DNA of 64,000 bases, from assembly GCA_024362935.1 (NCBI GenBank), contig JANCRA010000171.1, positions 248,001 through 312,000 on the forward strand, written 5' to 3'. This document shows positions 1-11,259 of this stretch, in pieces. The number at the start of each line of letters is the position of its first letter. The first letter of the stretch is position 1. This DNA is from Setophaga petechia (taxonomy: Eukaryota; Chordata; Aves; Passeriformes; Parulidae). Below the pieces are notes generated by a model. It was not told the DNA's origin. It did no database searches and worked only from the letters and a program-made list of their open reading frames with translations. A program made the translations under genes and the position numbers.

Positions 1-3000
1 AAAAGGCTTCTTCAGAAGCTGGCCAAGCTTAATATACTTTATTAATATTAACATTATTAACATTATTATTTGTAACATTATAAATATTACCATTATCAAT
101 TATTAGTAACAGTATTTTTAATAATCATATTGAAATTAATATTATAAAATTAACAGTTCATTAAGGAATAATTGCAATTATATATATTTTTATATATTAC
201 ATATGTAATTTATATATTTTATACATTTTTAAATGTATTTTTATATATATTTATATTTTATATTTTTATATTTCTATTTTATATTTTCTATTTTATATTT
301 TTATATTTATATAAATATAGAGAAAATTATATATTTTATATATATTTATGTATTTTTAATATATATTTATATATTAATAATAATATTAACAGATAATTTT
401 TATTAAAATAAATAGTTAATGATCACATCAATATAATTATATATATTTTTATATTATATATAATAATTATAAATAATATTATTATTAATAATATTAATAA
501 TAATTATTATTAAAATAATAGTTAATAAATGTTATAATATTATATATATATTTCAATATTTTATAAATACATTTTTATGTATTTTTATAAATATTGTTGT
601 TTTATATTTTTATATTCATATTTTATTTTTTATATTTATATAAATATATAAAATATTATATATTTTATATATATATTTATATATTTTTAATATATATTTA
701 CATATGTTTATATATTTTATATAAAAATATAAAATATAGAATGCAGTTGTTATTTTATATAACAATTATAATATTAATATCATTACCCATTTTTAATATT
801 ATTTAATAATAATAATATTATTCATTATTATTAACATTATTATCATTATTATTATTAACCTTAAAAATGTTAACATTAGTTTTAATCATTATTTGTATTA
901 TTATTAATAATAATATTAATAATTTATTATTTTTGTAACAATAGGTAATAATTATAATAATACAATTATATATATTTAAATATATTATATATTAAATATA
1001 TATATTTTATATATTTTTATGGTTTTTTTTACATATATTTATATTTTATATTTTATATTTTTATATTTATATTTTATATTTTTATATTTATCTAAATATA
1101 TATAAAATATTTGATATTTTATATATATATTTATATTTTATATATCTTTAGATATATGTTTATATATTTTTATATATAAATATAAAATATGAAATGCACT
1201 TGTTATATTATATAGCAATAATATTACAAATATAGTAATTATTAATTATAATAATTACTATAATAATGTTAATTAATAATATTAACAGTATTAACATTAT
1301 TAACATTATTATTACCATTTTAAATATTATCATTATTAAGAATTATTGATAATATTTTAATAATGATAATATTAATAATTAACTATTTATAAAATAATAG
1401 TTACTAATCTTAATAATAAAATAACATATATATTTATATATTATATATATGGTTTATACATTTTATATATATTTTTAATATATTTTTATATATATTTTTA
1501 TTTTCTATTTTTATATTTATAAAATATATATATAAAAAATTACAAATTTTATATATTTTTAAATATTTTTAATATATATTTATATCTTGGTTTATATATT
1601 TTTATATATAAATATAAAATATAAAATGCAGTATTTATGCATATAAATTTATATATATAATATAAAATTTTGATAATAACATTATAAACATTATTAACAT
1701 TATTATTATTTACATTATAAATATTTACATTATGATTAATTATTACTAATATTAATAATAATATTAATAATAAGAATAATATTTACAGGTAAATATTATT
1801 AAAATTAATAGTTTATGATCATATTATTATAGTTATATATATTTTTAGATATTATATATATATATAATTTAGATATATTATATATATTTTTATGGTTTTT
1901 TATATAATTATATTTTATATTTTTATATTTATATTTCATATTTGTATATTTTTAAATATATTTAAAATATTATATATTTGTATCTATATATATAAATATA
2001 TATATATATTTATATATATGTTTTTATAATGTTTTGTTTAAATAGAAAATATAAAATGCAGTTGTTATATTATATGACAATAATATTAACAATATCATTA
2101 ATTATTAATAATAATAATTAATTATTTTGCTAAAATATTTTTATATTAACATTATTAACATTATTAACATTATTATTATTAACATTCTAAATATTAACAT
2201 TATAATTATTAATTATAATATTATCAATAATAATATTTACAGTTATACATTATTAAAATAATAGTTATTGATCATATTATAATTATATATATTTTTCGAT
2301 CTTATATATATAATTTATATATTTTATATATTTTTATGTATTTTATATATATTTATATTTTTTATTTTTATATAATTTTTCATAGTTGTATATTTTTTAA
2401 TTTATATAAAATATTATATATTTTATATCTACATTTATATATTTTTATATATATATATTTATATATGTTTTTATAATGTTTTGTATAAATAGAAAATATA
2501 AAATGCAGTTGTTATATTATATGACAATAGTATTCATAATATCATTAATTATTATGAATACTAATTATTATTTATAATATTATTTATTATTAATAACATT
2601 AACAACATTATTAACATTATTATTAATAACATTATACATATTAACAATAATTATAAATAATAACATTATTATTAATAATGATAGTATTAATAATTAATTA
2701 TTATTTAAATTAATCGTTATTAATTAGAATAATATAAAAATATATATTTTTATCAATTATATGTATAGTTTATTTTTTAAATATATATTTTTATATATGT
2801 ATTTATATTTTATATTTATATATTTATATTTTAAATTTTTATATTTATTTAAATATATATTGAATATTATATATTTTATATATATATATATTTATATATT
2901 TTTATATATATTTTTATATGGATGTTTATATATTTTTATATATAAATATAAAATATAAAATGTTGTTAAATTATACAACAATAATATTAATGATATCATT

Positions 3001-4353
3001 AATTATTATTAATGATAATTATTAAAATTAATATTTTTCATTAATATTAACATTATTACCATAACTAACATTATTATTATTAACATTATAAATATTACAT
3101 TAATTATAATTATTAATAATATTATTAATTAATTATTTTTAAAATTAATAGGTAATGATTATAATAATATAATTATATATTTTTTATATATTGTATATAT
3201 AATTTATGTTTTTTTAAAATATATTTTTATGTATTTTTATATATATTTATATTAATATTTTATTTTTTATATTTATATAAAAATATATAAAATATTATAT
3301 ATTTTATATATATTTATATATTTTTAATGTATATTTATATCTGTTTATATATTTTTATATGTAAATATAAAATATAAAATGCAGTTGTTCATTTATATAA
3401 CAATAATAATATTAATTTCATTAATTACTATTAATAATAATTTTCATTAATAATATTATTCATTAATATTAACATTATTAATATTATTATCATTATTATT
3501 ATTAACCTTATAAATAATAACATTAGTTATAATTATTCTTAGTATTATTATTAATAATAGTAATTATAATTTATTATCATTAAAATTAATAGTTAATATT
3601 TATAACAGTATAATTTTATATTTCTTAATATATTATATATATAATTTGTATATTTTATATATTTTTATGGTTATTTTTTATGTTTTTTTACATATATTTA
3701 TATTTTATATTTTATATTTTTATATTTATATTTTATATTTTTTATTTATATAAATAAATATAAAATATTATATATTTTATATATGTATATATTTATATAT
3801 TTATATATATATTTTTATTTATGTTTATATATTTTTATATATAAATATAAAATATAAAATGCAGTTGTTATATTATATAGCAATAATATTAATAATATAG
3901 TAATTATTATTAATAATTATTATTAATAATAATGTTTTTCATTTATATTTACATTATTACATTATTAACATTATTTTTGTTAACATTATAAATATTACCA
4001 TTATTAAGAATTATTAATAATGTTTTTAATAATGATAATATTAATAATTAAATATTAATAAAATAATAGTTTATATTTATAATAATATAATAACATATGC
4101 TTTTATATAATATATATATGGTTTACATATTTTATTTATATTTTTAATATATTTTTAATATATTTTTATATTTTTATTTTTATATTTATATATATATTTA
4201 TAAAATATTATATAGTTTATATAGTTTTATATATTTTTTAATATATATTTATATCTTGGTTTTTATATTTTTATATATAAATATAAAATATACAATGCAG
4301 TATATATGTATATATATTTATATATATATTTATATATTTATATATATATTTAT
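1..4353. repeat. AT-rich tandem satellite, ~440-bp period
   Basis: Almost only A and T. A landmark (ATAAAATGCAG or a close variant) recurs near 741, 1193, 1626, 2056, 2503, 2959, 3379, 3859 and 4295, so the unit is 420-480 bp and about nine to ten units are present. Each unit has a TATATTT-rich half, where short chance open frames appear, and a half rich in ATTAATAAT trinucleotide-like runs. No gene is visible; the short Y/I/F-rich open frames are composition artefacts. Confidence 0.85.
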
Positions 4354-4382
4354 AAAAGGCTTCCTCAGCAGCTGGCCAAGCT
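4354..4382 (+). repeat. copy of window bases 1-30 flanking the satellite
   Basis: The first 30 bases of the window (AAAAGGCTTCTTCAGAAGCT then GGCCAAGCTT) recur here with about three mismatches, directly after the AT satellite. The unique-looking 30-mer therefore borders the array on both sides. Either the array sits inside a larger repeated unit or the 30-mer was duplicated when the satellite formed. Confidence 0.7.
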
Positions 4383-4711
4383 GAGAACAGAACAGAAAGA
4401 ATCAATCCCAAAGGAGCGGCACCGACAGAGCCCCAGAGCAGCTGTGCCAGTGCCTGGGCAGTGAATGCAAACATCTCCAGGAGACCAATCCCCGGTGGAG
4501 CTGGTGCATTGCACAGCAGCCGGGAACAATTGCTGCCATTTGTTACTGAAACTGCTCAGCTCCAGCAGGAACACAAAGATTCCCGGGAAAGGGAATACAA
4601 AGGAGTACAAAGGTGTCGGGAAACGTGAGGGGAGAAGGGCGTGAAACATGAGGGGGAAAAAGGTTCACAAAAGGTTCACAAAAGGTTCACAAAAGGTGCC
4701 CATGACCGTAC
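4383..4711. other. non-coding stretch with an 11-bp triplication
   Basis: No gene recognised. It contains three tandem copies of AAAAGGTTCAC at about 4657-4692. It is probably intronic or 3' to the minus-strand exons at 4712-5150. Confidence 0.5.
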
Positions 4712-4785
4712 CTTGCTGGGGTCAGTGGCAAAATCATGGATGAACTCCACGTAGTGTCGTGCATACGCAGGAATCCAGCTGTCAT
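4712..4785 (-). CDS. internal exon of an unrecognised gene (second of two)
   Basis: On the minus strand this 74-base stretch is framed by a good acceptor (pyrimidine-rich, ending TTTGTCAG) and a good donor (AAG then GTACGG). Joined in phase to the exon at 4952-5150 it stays open and reads a compact sequence with DSWIPAYARHYVEFIHDF. The exon ends on a codon boundary. The matched splice phase and non-repetitive amino-acid composition argue for a real gene. I do not recognise the family, and no further exon could be tied to it. In mammals ASPDH has neighbours such as JOSD2 and LRRC4B, but this sequence does not look like either. Confidence 0.55.
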
Positions 4786-4951
4786 CTGACAAAGATGGAG
4801 AGAAGGGAAAGTTTCAGGGAGGGCCGTGACAGGAGAGAGGCAGGAGCACAAAATGGCTGCCCTGCGACAGGGGAGAGGCCCGAGCAGAAAATGGCTGCCG
4901 TTTGTTGCTAGGCCCCAGCCCGGCCCAGTCCCTCAGGGCCCCCTCACTCAC

Positions 4952-5150
4952 TGAGAAGTTCCACCCTGGTCATCTCGATGGGATCCTCTGCGTATTTGCT
5001 CTTTTTAGGAGCCTCTGGCTTCTCCCAGCCCACCTTGGGCCCACTTGGAGATGTGGCCTCCATGCTGGAGATGGAGATGTCTTCCTTGCAGAAGCAAGGA
5101 TGGCTCCAGGGAAGGCTGGGGTCAATGTAGCCGGGTGAAAATCGGATGAA
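4952..5150 (-). CDS. exon of an unrecognised gene (first of two)
   Basis: 199 bases on the minus strand between an acceptor (CTCACCTCTAAG) and a strong donor (CTTCTCA then GTGAGTGAG). It reads FIRFSPGYIDPSLPWSHPCF and on to EMTRVELL, a normal-looking mixed composition. It leaves one base that pairs with the two leading bases of the exon at 4712-4785 to make an Asn codon. The acceptor is less certain than the donor; the frame is open back to 5249. Product unknown. Confidence 0.55.
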
Positions 5151-5629
5151 CTTAGAGGTGAGCTGTGCTTGCAGGTTTGTCACCAGCTGTGCACTCCCCG
5201 TCCTCTCTGCTCGCTGTCCTGAAGGACACTGAGGGTTGCAGCTGCTCACTGACGGTTGGGGGCTGCTGCCATGGCAACAAACCCTGGAACACGGGAGGTG
5301 TCACAGAGGGTCCCTTGTGACACCCCAGGGTTCCAGACTGAACACTCCATGTGCGGAGCCCTCTTACATAACTTATTCTACCGAGGGTAATTTCTTTTAT
5401 ATTACACAGAGAATCGTTTTATTTGTAGAGAATCATTTATTAAAAGCAGCCATGAAATGGAGGAAGCGTCCTGAGCTGTTAAAATTATGGGTGGCAAAAA
5501 AATCCAAGGGGTGTGAGGGGCATGGACATGGAGACAGCCAGGGGTGGAAGGCTTGAGGGGAAAAGAGAATTTGGAGGGGAAAATGGAGGGGGGGTCACAG
5601 GGTTTTGAGGGGGGGTCAAATTTTGGGGA
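5151..5629. other. no recognisable feature
   Basis: No gene supported. There is an X-box-like GCTGCCATGGCAACA at about 5268-5282, and G-rich runs toward the right end that grade into the minisatellite. Confidence 0.4.
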
Positions 5630-6560
5630 GTCGCTCAACTCTGGGGGATCATTTTTGGGGTTAATGGTTAATTGGGGGGTTTGGGGTTGATTAGGGGGGT
5701 TTGGCGGTTAATTAGTGAGATTTGGGGGGTAATTAGGACAGTTCGGTGGTTAATTAGGAGAATTTAGGGGTTAATTAAGTGGTTAGGGGTCTAATTACAG
5801 CAGTTGGGACATAATTAAGATGGTTTGGGGCTTAATTAATGTAATTTAGGGGCTAATTAGGAGGCTTGGGAGTTAATTGGGGGAATTTAGGGGTTAATTA
5901 GGGGGTTTGGGGTTAATTAGGGAAAATTGGGGGTCAATTAGGAGAATTTAGGCGTTAATTAGAAGTTTTGCCGCTTAATTAGGTCGGTTTGGGGTTAATT
6001 AAGGAGGTTTGGGGTTAATTATGGAGGCTTGAGGGTTAATTAGGGAAATTTGGGGGTTAATTAAGAGGAATTTAGGGGTTAATTAGGGCGGTTTGGGGTT
6101 AATTAAGAGGAATTTAGGGGTTAATTAGGGCGGTTTGGGGTTAATTAAGGGGAATTTAGGGGTTAATTAGGGCGGTTTGGGGTAATTAAGGGAAATTAAG
6201 GGGTAATTAGGGAAATTTTGGGGTAATTAGAGGGGAATTTAGGGGTAATTAGGGCAGTTTGGGGTTAATTAAAGGGGAATTTAGGGGTTAATTAGGGCGG
6301 TTTGGGGTTAATTAAGGGGAATTTAGGGATTAATTAGGGTGGTTTGGGCTTAATTAAGGGGAATTTAGGGGTTAATTAGGGTGGTTTGGGGTTAATTAAG
6401 GGGAATTTAGGAGTTTATTAGGGTGGTTTGGGGTTAATTAAGGGGAATTTAGGGGTTAATTAAAGGGAATTTAGGGGTTAATTAGGGCGGTTGGGGGTTA
6501 ATTAAGGGGAATTTAGGGGTTAATTAGGGCGGTTGGGGGTTAATGAGTGTTAATTTGGGT
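5630..6560. repeat. G-rich minisatellite, 21/42-bp unit
   Basis: Tandem array built from two half units of about 21 bp, TTAGGGCGGTTTGGGGTTAA and TTAAGGGGAATTTAGGGG, most regular at 6030-6540 where they alternate as a 42-bp higher-order unit. TTAGGG hexamers recur but are not in telomeric tandem form. Degenerate on the left, homogeneous on the right next to ASPDH exon 1. Confidence 0.9.
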
Positions 6561-6617
6561 TGAGCAGGGTGGTTGGGGGTCAATTAGCGTTAATTAGCGT
6601 TAATTGGCCCCCAGGCC

Positions 6618-6672
6618 ATGGAGGAGCAGCCGCGGACTCGGCGCGTTGGGATCCTGGGATACGGAAACCTCG
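6618..6672 (+). CDS. ASPDH: ASPDH-like exon 1 (aspartate dehydrogenase domain protein)
   Basis: Starts at ATG 6618 in good context (GCCATGG) and encodes 18 residues plus one base, ending in VGILGYGNL. This is the first strand and glycine-rich loop (GYGxLG) of an NAD(P)-binding Rossmann fold. The donor is G then GTACTGGG at 6673. Spliced in phase to 9084-9225 it continues GQFLVSQLLSHGPSVALSL, which matches the N-terminus I know for ASPDH, a putative NAD-dependent L-aspartate dehydrogenase. The intron is filled by a minisatellite that begins exactly at the donor. Later exons are not found in the window, so the locus is partial here. Confidence 0.75.
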
Positions 6673-8370
6673 GTACTGGGATGGACTGGGACAAACTGGT
6701 TATACTGGGATGGACTGGGTTATACTGGGTTATACTGGAATTGACTGGGATATGCTGGTTTATACTGGGATATACTGGGATGTACTGGTTTATACTGGTT
6801 TGTACTGGGTTTTACTGGTTTATACTGGTTTGTACTGGGTTTTACTGGTTTATACTGGGATGGACTGGGATATACTGGTTTATACTGGTTTGTACTGGTT
6901 TATACTGGATTATACTGAGATGGACTGGGACAAACTGGTTATACTGGTTTATACTGGGATGGACTGGGATGTACTGGTTTATACTGGGATGGACTGGGTT
7001 ATACTGGTTTATACTGGTTTATACTGGGATGGACTGGTTTATACTGGGATGGACTGGTTTATACTGGGATGGACTGGGATATACTGGGTTATACTGGTTT
7101 ATACTGGTTTATACTGGATTATACTGGGATATACTGGTTATATGGACTGGGGATACTGGTTTATACTGGGATGGACTGGGATATACTGGTTTATACTGGT
7201 TTATACTGGGATGTATTGGGATGGACTGGGACAAACTGGTTATACTGGTTTATACTGAATTATACTGGGATATACTGGGATATACTGGTTATATGGACGG
7301 GGGATACTGGATTATACTGGGTTATACTGGTTTATACTGGGTTATACTGGTTATATGGACTGGGTTATACTGGGTTGTACTGGGATATGCTGGGATGGAC
7401 TGGGGCAAACGGGTTATACTGGGTTATACTGGGATGGGCTGGGTTATACTGGGATTGACTGGTTTATACTGGGTTATACTGGGATATACTGGTTATGTGG
7501 ACTGGGGATACTGGTTTATACTGGATTATACTGGGATATACTGGGTTATACTGGGATAGACTGGTTTATACTAGTTTATACTGGTTTATACTGGGATTTA
7601 CTGGATTATACTGGTTACATGGACTGGGGATACTGGTTTATAGTGGGTTATACTGGTTTGTACTGGTTTAAACTGGATTATACTGGGTTATACTGGGATA
7701 TATTGGTTTATACTGGTTATATGGTTTATACTGGGATGGACTGGGTTATACTGGTTTATACTGGTTTATACTGGGATATACTGGGATATACTGGGATGGA
7801 CTGGGATAGACGGATTGACTGGTTTATACTGGGATATGCTGGGATATACTGGGTTATACTGGGATATACTGGGTTATACTGGTTTATATTGGGATATACT
7901 GGGTTATACTGGCATATACTGGGATGGACTGGGACAAACTGGTTATACTGCTTTGTACTGGTTTATACTGGGATATACTGGGATGGACGGATTGACTGGG
8001 TTATACTGGGATATACTGGGATATACTGGGTTATACTGGTTTATACTGGGATGGGCTGGGTTATACTGGGATGGGCTGGGTTATACTGGGATGGACTGGT
8101 TTATACTGGGATATGGAAAGCTCGGCACTGGGATGGACTAAGGATACTGGGTTATACTGGTTTATACTGGGATATACTGGTTATATGAACTGAGGATACT
8201 GGTTTATACTGGGATGGACTGGGACAAAATTGTTATACTGGGATGGACTGGTTTATACTGGGTTATACTGGGTTACACTGGGACATGGAAAGCTCGGCAC
8301 TGGGATGGACTAAGGATACTGGGTTATACTGGTTTATACTGGGATATACCGGTTTATACTGGGATACAGA
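6673..8370. repeat. 10-bp minisatellite in the ASPDH first intron
   Basis: Roughly 170 tandem variants of a 10-bp unit (TACTGGTTTA, TACTGGGATA, GACTGGGATG). Because 10 is not a multiple of 3 and the unit lacks stops on the plus strand, all three plus frames read long repeats of YTGLYWDILG type; these are not genes. The array starts at the exon 1 donor, whose GGTACTGGGATGGACTGGG is itself a unit. Two internal copies carry the exon 1 tail (8109-8138 and 8281-8310). Confidence 0.9.
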
Positions 8371-8890
8371 GAGCTTGGGACTGGGAGGGACTGGGAGGCG
8401 ACACTGGGGACATTGAGAGGGGACACTGGGACAGACTGGGAGGGAACATCAGGGGGACACTGGGGACATTTGGGACACTGGGAGCGACTGGAGGGGACTG
8501 GGAGGGGACATTGGGGACACTGGGATGGACTGGGACAGACCAGGAGGGGCTGGGATAAACTGGGACAGACTGGGATAAACTGGGACAGACTGGGATAAAC
8601 TGGGAGGGGACATTGGGGACACTGCGGGGACACTGGGAGGGACTGGGGGGACATTGAGGGGACATTGGGGACATAGAAGGGACACTGGGAGGGACTGGGA
8701 CAAACTGGGAGGGAGTGGGAGGAACTGGGAAGGGACACTGGGGACAGTGGGGACATTGAGGGGACACTGGGAAGGGACATTGGGGGGACATTTGGGACAT
8801 TGGGAGGGACTGGGAAGGGACACTGGGGACACTGGAAGGGGACATTGGGAGGGACTGGGACAGACTGGGAGGGGACACCGGGGACACTGG
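8371..8890. repeat. derived minisatellite (GGGACACTGGGA family)
   Basis: Continuation of the intronic array with drifted units GGGACACTGG, GAGGGACTGG, GACAGACTGG and GGACATTGGG. The change from TACTGG to CACTGG units is gradual around 8390. Long open frames on both strands here are repeat artefacts. Confidence 0.85.
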
Positions 8891-8943
8891 GAGGTGCCAG
8901 GGCTGTCCCAAGGGGAGGTGACAGTGACAGTGCCGGTGTCCCC

Positions 8944-9000
8944 AGGGCAGTTCCTGGTGTCGCAGCTGCTGTCCCGCGGTCCGTCCGTCGGTCTGTCCCT
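8944..9000 (+). pseudogene. partial duplicate of ASPDH exon 2 start
   Basis: The acceptor and first ~50 bases of ASPDH exon 2 occur twice, here and at 9084, about 137 bp apart, both preceded by GTGCCGGTGTCCCCAG. The upstream copy runs into GTCACAGGGGGAGGTGACA repeats and loses the rest of the exon. It could act as a decoy acceptor. Confidence 0.6.
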
Positions 9001-9083
9001 GTGTCACAGGGGGAGGTGACACAGGTGACAGGGGGGTGACACAGGTGACAGGGGGGTGACAATGCCAGTGCCGGTGTCCCCAG

Positions 9084-9225
9084 GGCAGTTCCTGGTGTCG
9101 CAGCTGCTGTCGCACGGTCCGTCCGTCGCTCTGTCCCTCGCCTGTGTCTGGGCTCGCCGCTGGGAGGCGCTGGAGGCGCTGCCGCCCCCTCTGCGCCTGC
9201 GCGACCTGCGCGACCTGCGGAGCAC
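9084..9225 (+). CDS. ASPDH: ASPDH-like exon 2
   Basis: 142 bases between acceptor GTGTCCCCAG and donor AGCAC then GTGAGG. With the last base of exon 1 it reads GQFLVSQLL, then ACVWARRWEALEALPPPLRL and DLRDLRS. This fits the second strand (VFVWNR-like) and following helix of the ASPDH Rossmann domain. The frame leaves two bases for a third exon that is not visible before the LTR and CR1 material starting near 9330. Either the rest lies beyond a large repeat-filled intron or the gene is broken here. Confidence 0.7.
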
Positions 9226-9329
9226 GTGAGGGACCCGGAACGGCCCCAATTCACCCCAAAAATGTCCCAAAATTTTCCCGAATTCACCCCAAAAATGTCC
9301 CGAATTCACCCCAAAATGGCTCTGGCTGA

Positions 9330-9590
9330 TGGTAAAGTCTGAGGGGAACTGCTGATGGATCTTTCTTTAATCACTGCAGGCAATCTTTGATGGTCATGAC
9401 TGAATGGATTGCTAAACTTCTTTTGTAATTCTTTTCTTATGATGATGTGCTTTGCTGAGCTTATCCTTTTGTAATTCTTGGCAGCTGTGCATGATATAAA
9501 TGACACAATTCCTTAAGCTGGTGTCTGTGTCTTTGGTAGTGACCCTGCCCACGGGTGAAACAGGGCCCCCTCTTATCTAAGTGTTACCTG
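9330..9590 (+). mobile_element. possible LTR fragment
   Basis: A moderately AT-rich island inside GC-rich DNA with TTGTAATTCTTGGCAGCTG and a segment resembling the U5 end of an avian LTR (GGTGTCTGTGTCTTTGGTAG). No intact TG/CA ends or target duplication could be fixed. Tentative. Confidence 0.3.
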
Positions 9591-11250
9591 GCAAGGCAGA
9601 AACCCTCCCTCCAAAATTCCCCCGTTCCTCGTTGTTCGCCCCCTTCACACCCTGAGCATGATGTCCTGTGGTCTGGGGTATGCCCGGGGTCAGTTGGGGT
9701 CCCCTGTCCTGGCTGTGTCCCCTGCCAAGCTCCCCCCGCAGCCCCAGCCCCTCCCCAGCATGGCTGGACGAGGGGCAGGACAGGCCTTGGCTGTGCTGCA
9801 GCTCAGCAAGAACAAAACCATCTCTGCGTGCTCAGCCCTGTGCTCAGCACCCGGCCCAGCAGTGTCTCAGTGCCAGGGGCTGTGCCCTCAGTGCCTGCCA
9901 GGGGTTTGCATGGCAAGTGCCAGGCCAGGTGACCCAGGTGTCCCCCCCAGTGCCGGTTGCCATGGAAACAGTGCCCAGCCCTGCCCCTTTGTGTCTGGCT
10001 GAGCTGGCCTTTGGCCCTGGCAGTGCCGTTGGCTGCTGGTTCCTGGTGCCTGAGCGGCCAGCGCGGCACAGGGCAGGTGGCCATGGCACAGCCCCCAGCA
10101 AGGGATCCCCTCTGGCTCTGGGCACTGACACCAGCCCTGAGCAAGGGGCCCAGGCCAGCTTTCCATGGCCACCAACCATCACAAGGGCTCCAGGCATTGC
10201 TTGCCATGGCACCAAACCAAGGAAGGGGTCCCTGTGGCCGTTGCCATGGCAGCTGGTGGCACCAACGAGTGTCACTGCAATTGTACCTGGAACAGCCCTG
10301 GCAGTGCTTTGTCCTCAGGGTTGCCATGGCAGCTGAGGGCAGCAACAGCTGGTGCTCTGCAAGGGCCCTGGGGAGATGGGAAGGAGCAGCAGAGCAGGGG
10401 CTGATCCATCCCCAGTGCGCTGCACAGCCCAGGGCAGCGCCCCAGAGCGTCCTCATGGGGCTGCCAACAACATCCCCCCTCTGCAGCCCTGGCCTCTCCC
10501 CCAGCTCACACAGGTGCCCCATCCTTGCAGGCACAGACACGGCAGCACTGGCTCAGCAGCCCCTGTTTGCATTGCACACAGCAGGGGGACCACCCCCATG
10601 CTGTTGCTGTGAGGACATGAACCTGAGGGAGCACAAATGCCATCAGCCCCTGGGGCCAGCAAGGCCTGCGGGACACCAGGGAAAGCACTCAGCTTTGTCC
10701 TGGCCTCTGCACTCAGCCAGAAAGTTTGTTCCCATCAGCTGGGACTTTCCTGTCCCACTGCAGACGCTGTTGCTCAGAGCCAGGGCTGCCTGGCAGCCAC
10801 CCCCAAACTGCCCTGAGCATTTCCTTGGCTTCACCTTTGCTTTCTTTCCTCTTCCTGATACAAATTTCTTCCTATTGCCCACCCTTGCTCCCTCCCCTGC
10901 AAACAGCCCATCCCTGTTTGCCCTTTCCTCTCTGGCCCCACTCCCCATTGCAGTTCCTGACTTGGCCCCATGGGAACGTCCCTTGGGCAGCAGGATCATC
11001 CTACAAGTGCTGCAGGAATTGTCTGCAGGCTCCTGCAGTGCCTGCTGCTGCTCCCTTGCCAGAGGCACCCCAGGCCAGGGGGGCACATCTGGGCTGCTGT
11101 GTCTGCCTCTGGGGCTCCCTGCTCTGGGCAGTGAGGAGGAGCTGCAGAGGCTCTGCAGGACTGACAGGATGGGCTTTGGGGCTGGCAGGAGAAGCTGAGG
11201 GACCTGGGCTCCTGGAGCTCCTCAAGAGGAGGCCCAGGGCTCATCCTGCA
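9591..11250. other. GC-rich non-coding stretch with repeated GCCATGG palindromes
   Basis: No exon with convincing splice context. GTTGCCATGG-type half or full palindromes recur near 9957, 10080, 10166, 10203, 10240 and 10321, some close to the RFX X-box consensus (GTTGCCATGGCAAC). Several overlapping open frames on both strands are GC-composition artefacts. A short CR1-like piece may lie at about 11180-11240. Confidence 0.45.
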
Positions 11251-11259
11251 TCTGCTGCA

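Noticed and set aside
172..2958. Short Tyr/Ile/Phe frames in the AT satellite
   Set aside because: Pure composition effect in TATATTT repeats.
5630..6560. Interstitial telomere array
   Set aside because: TTAGGG occurs but is interrupted by TTAATTA and GGTTTGG; the unit is 21/42 bp, not 6 bp.
6560..8188. Long Tyr/Trp/Gly/Leu-rich open frames on plus
   Set aside because: They arise from a stop-free 10-bp minisatellite and are open in all three frames at once.
8334..9309. Pro/Ser-rich frames on minus (collagen- or mucin-like look)
   Set aside because: Reverse complement of the GGGACACTGGGA minisatellite; several overlapping frames, no splice logic.
9668..11198. Large frames of 222 and 413 codons
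   Set aside because: GC-rich DNA open on both strands; part lies over repeated GCCATGG palindromes and no domain is recognisable.
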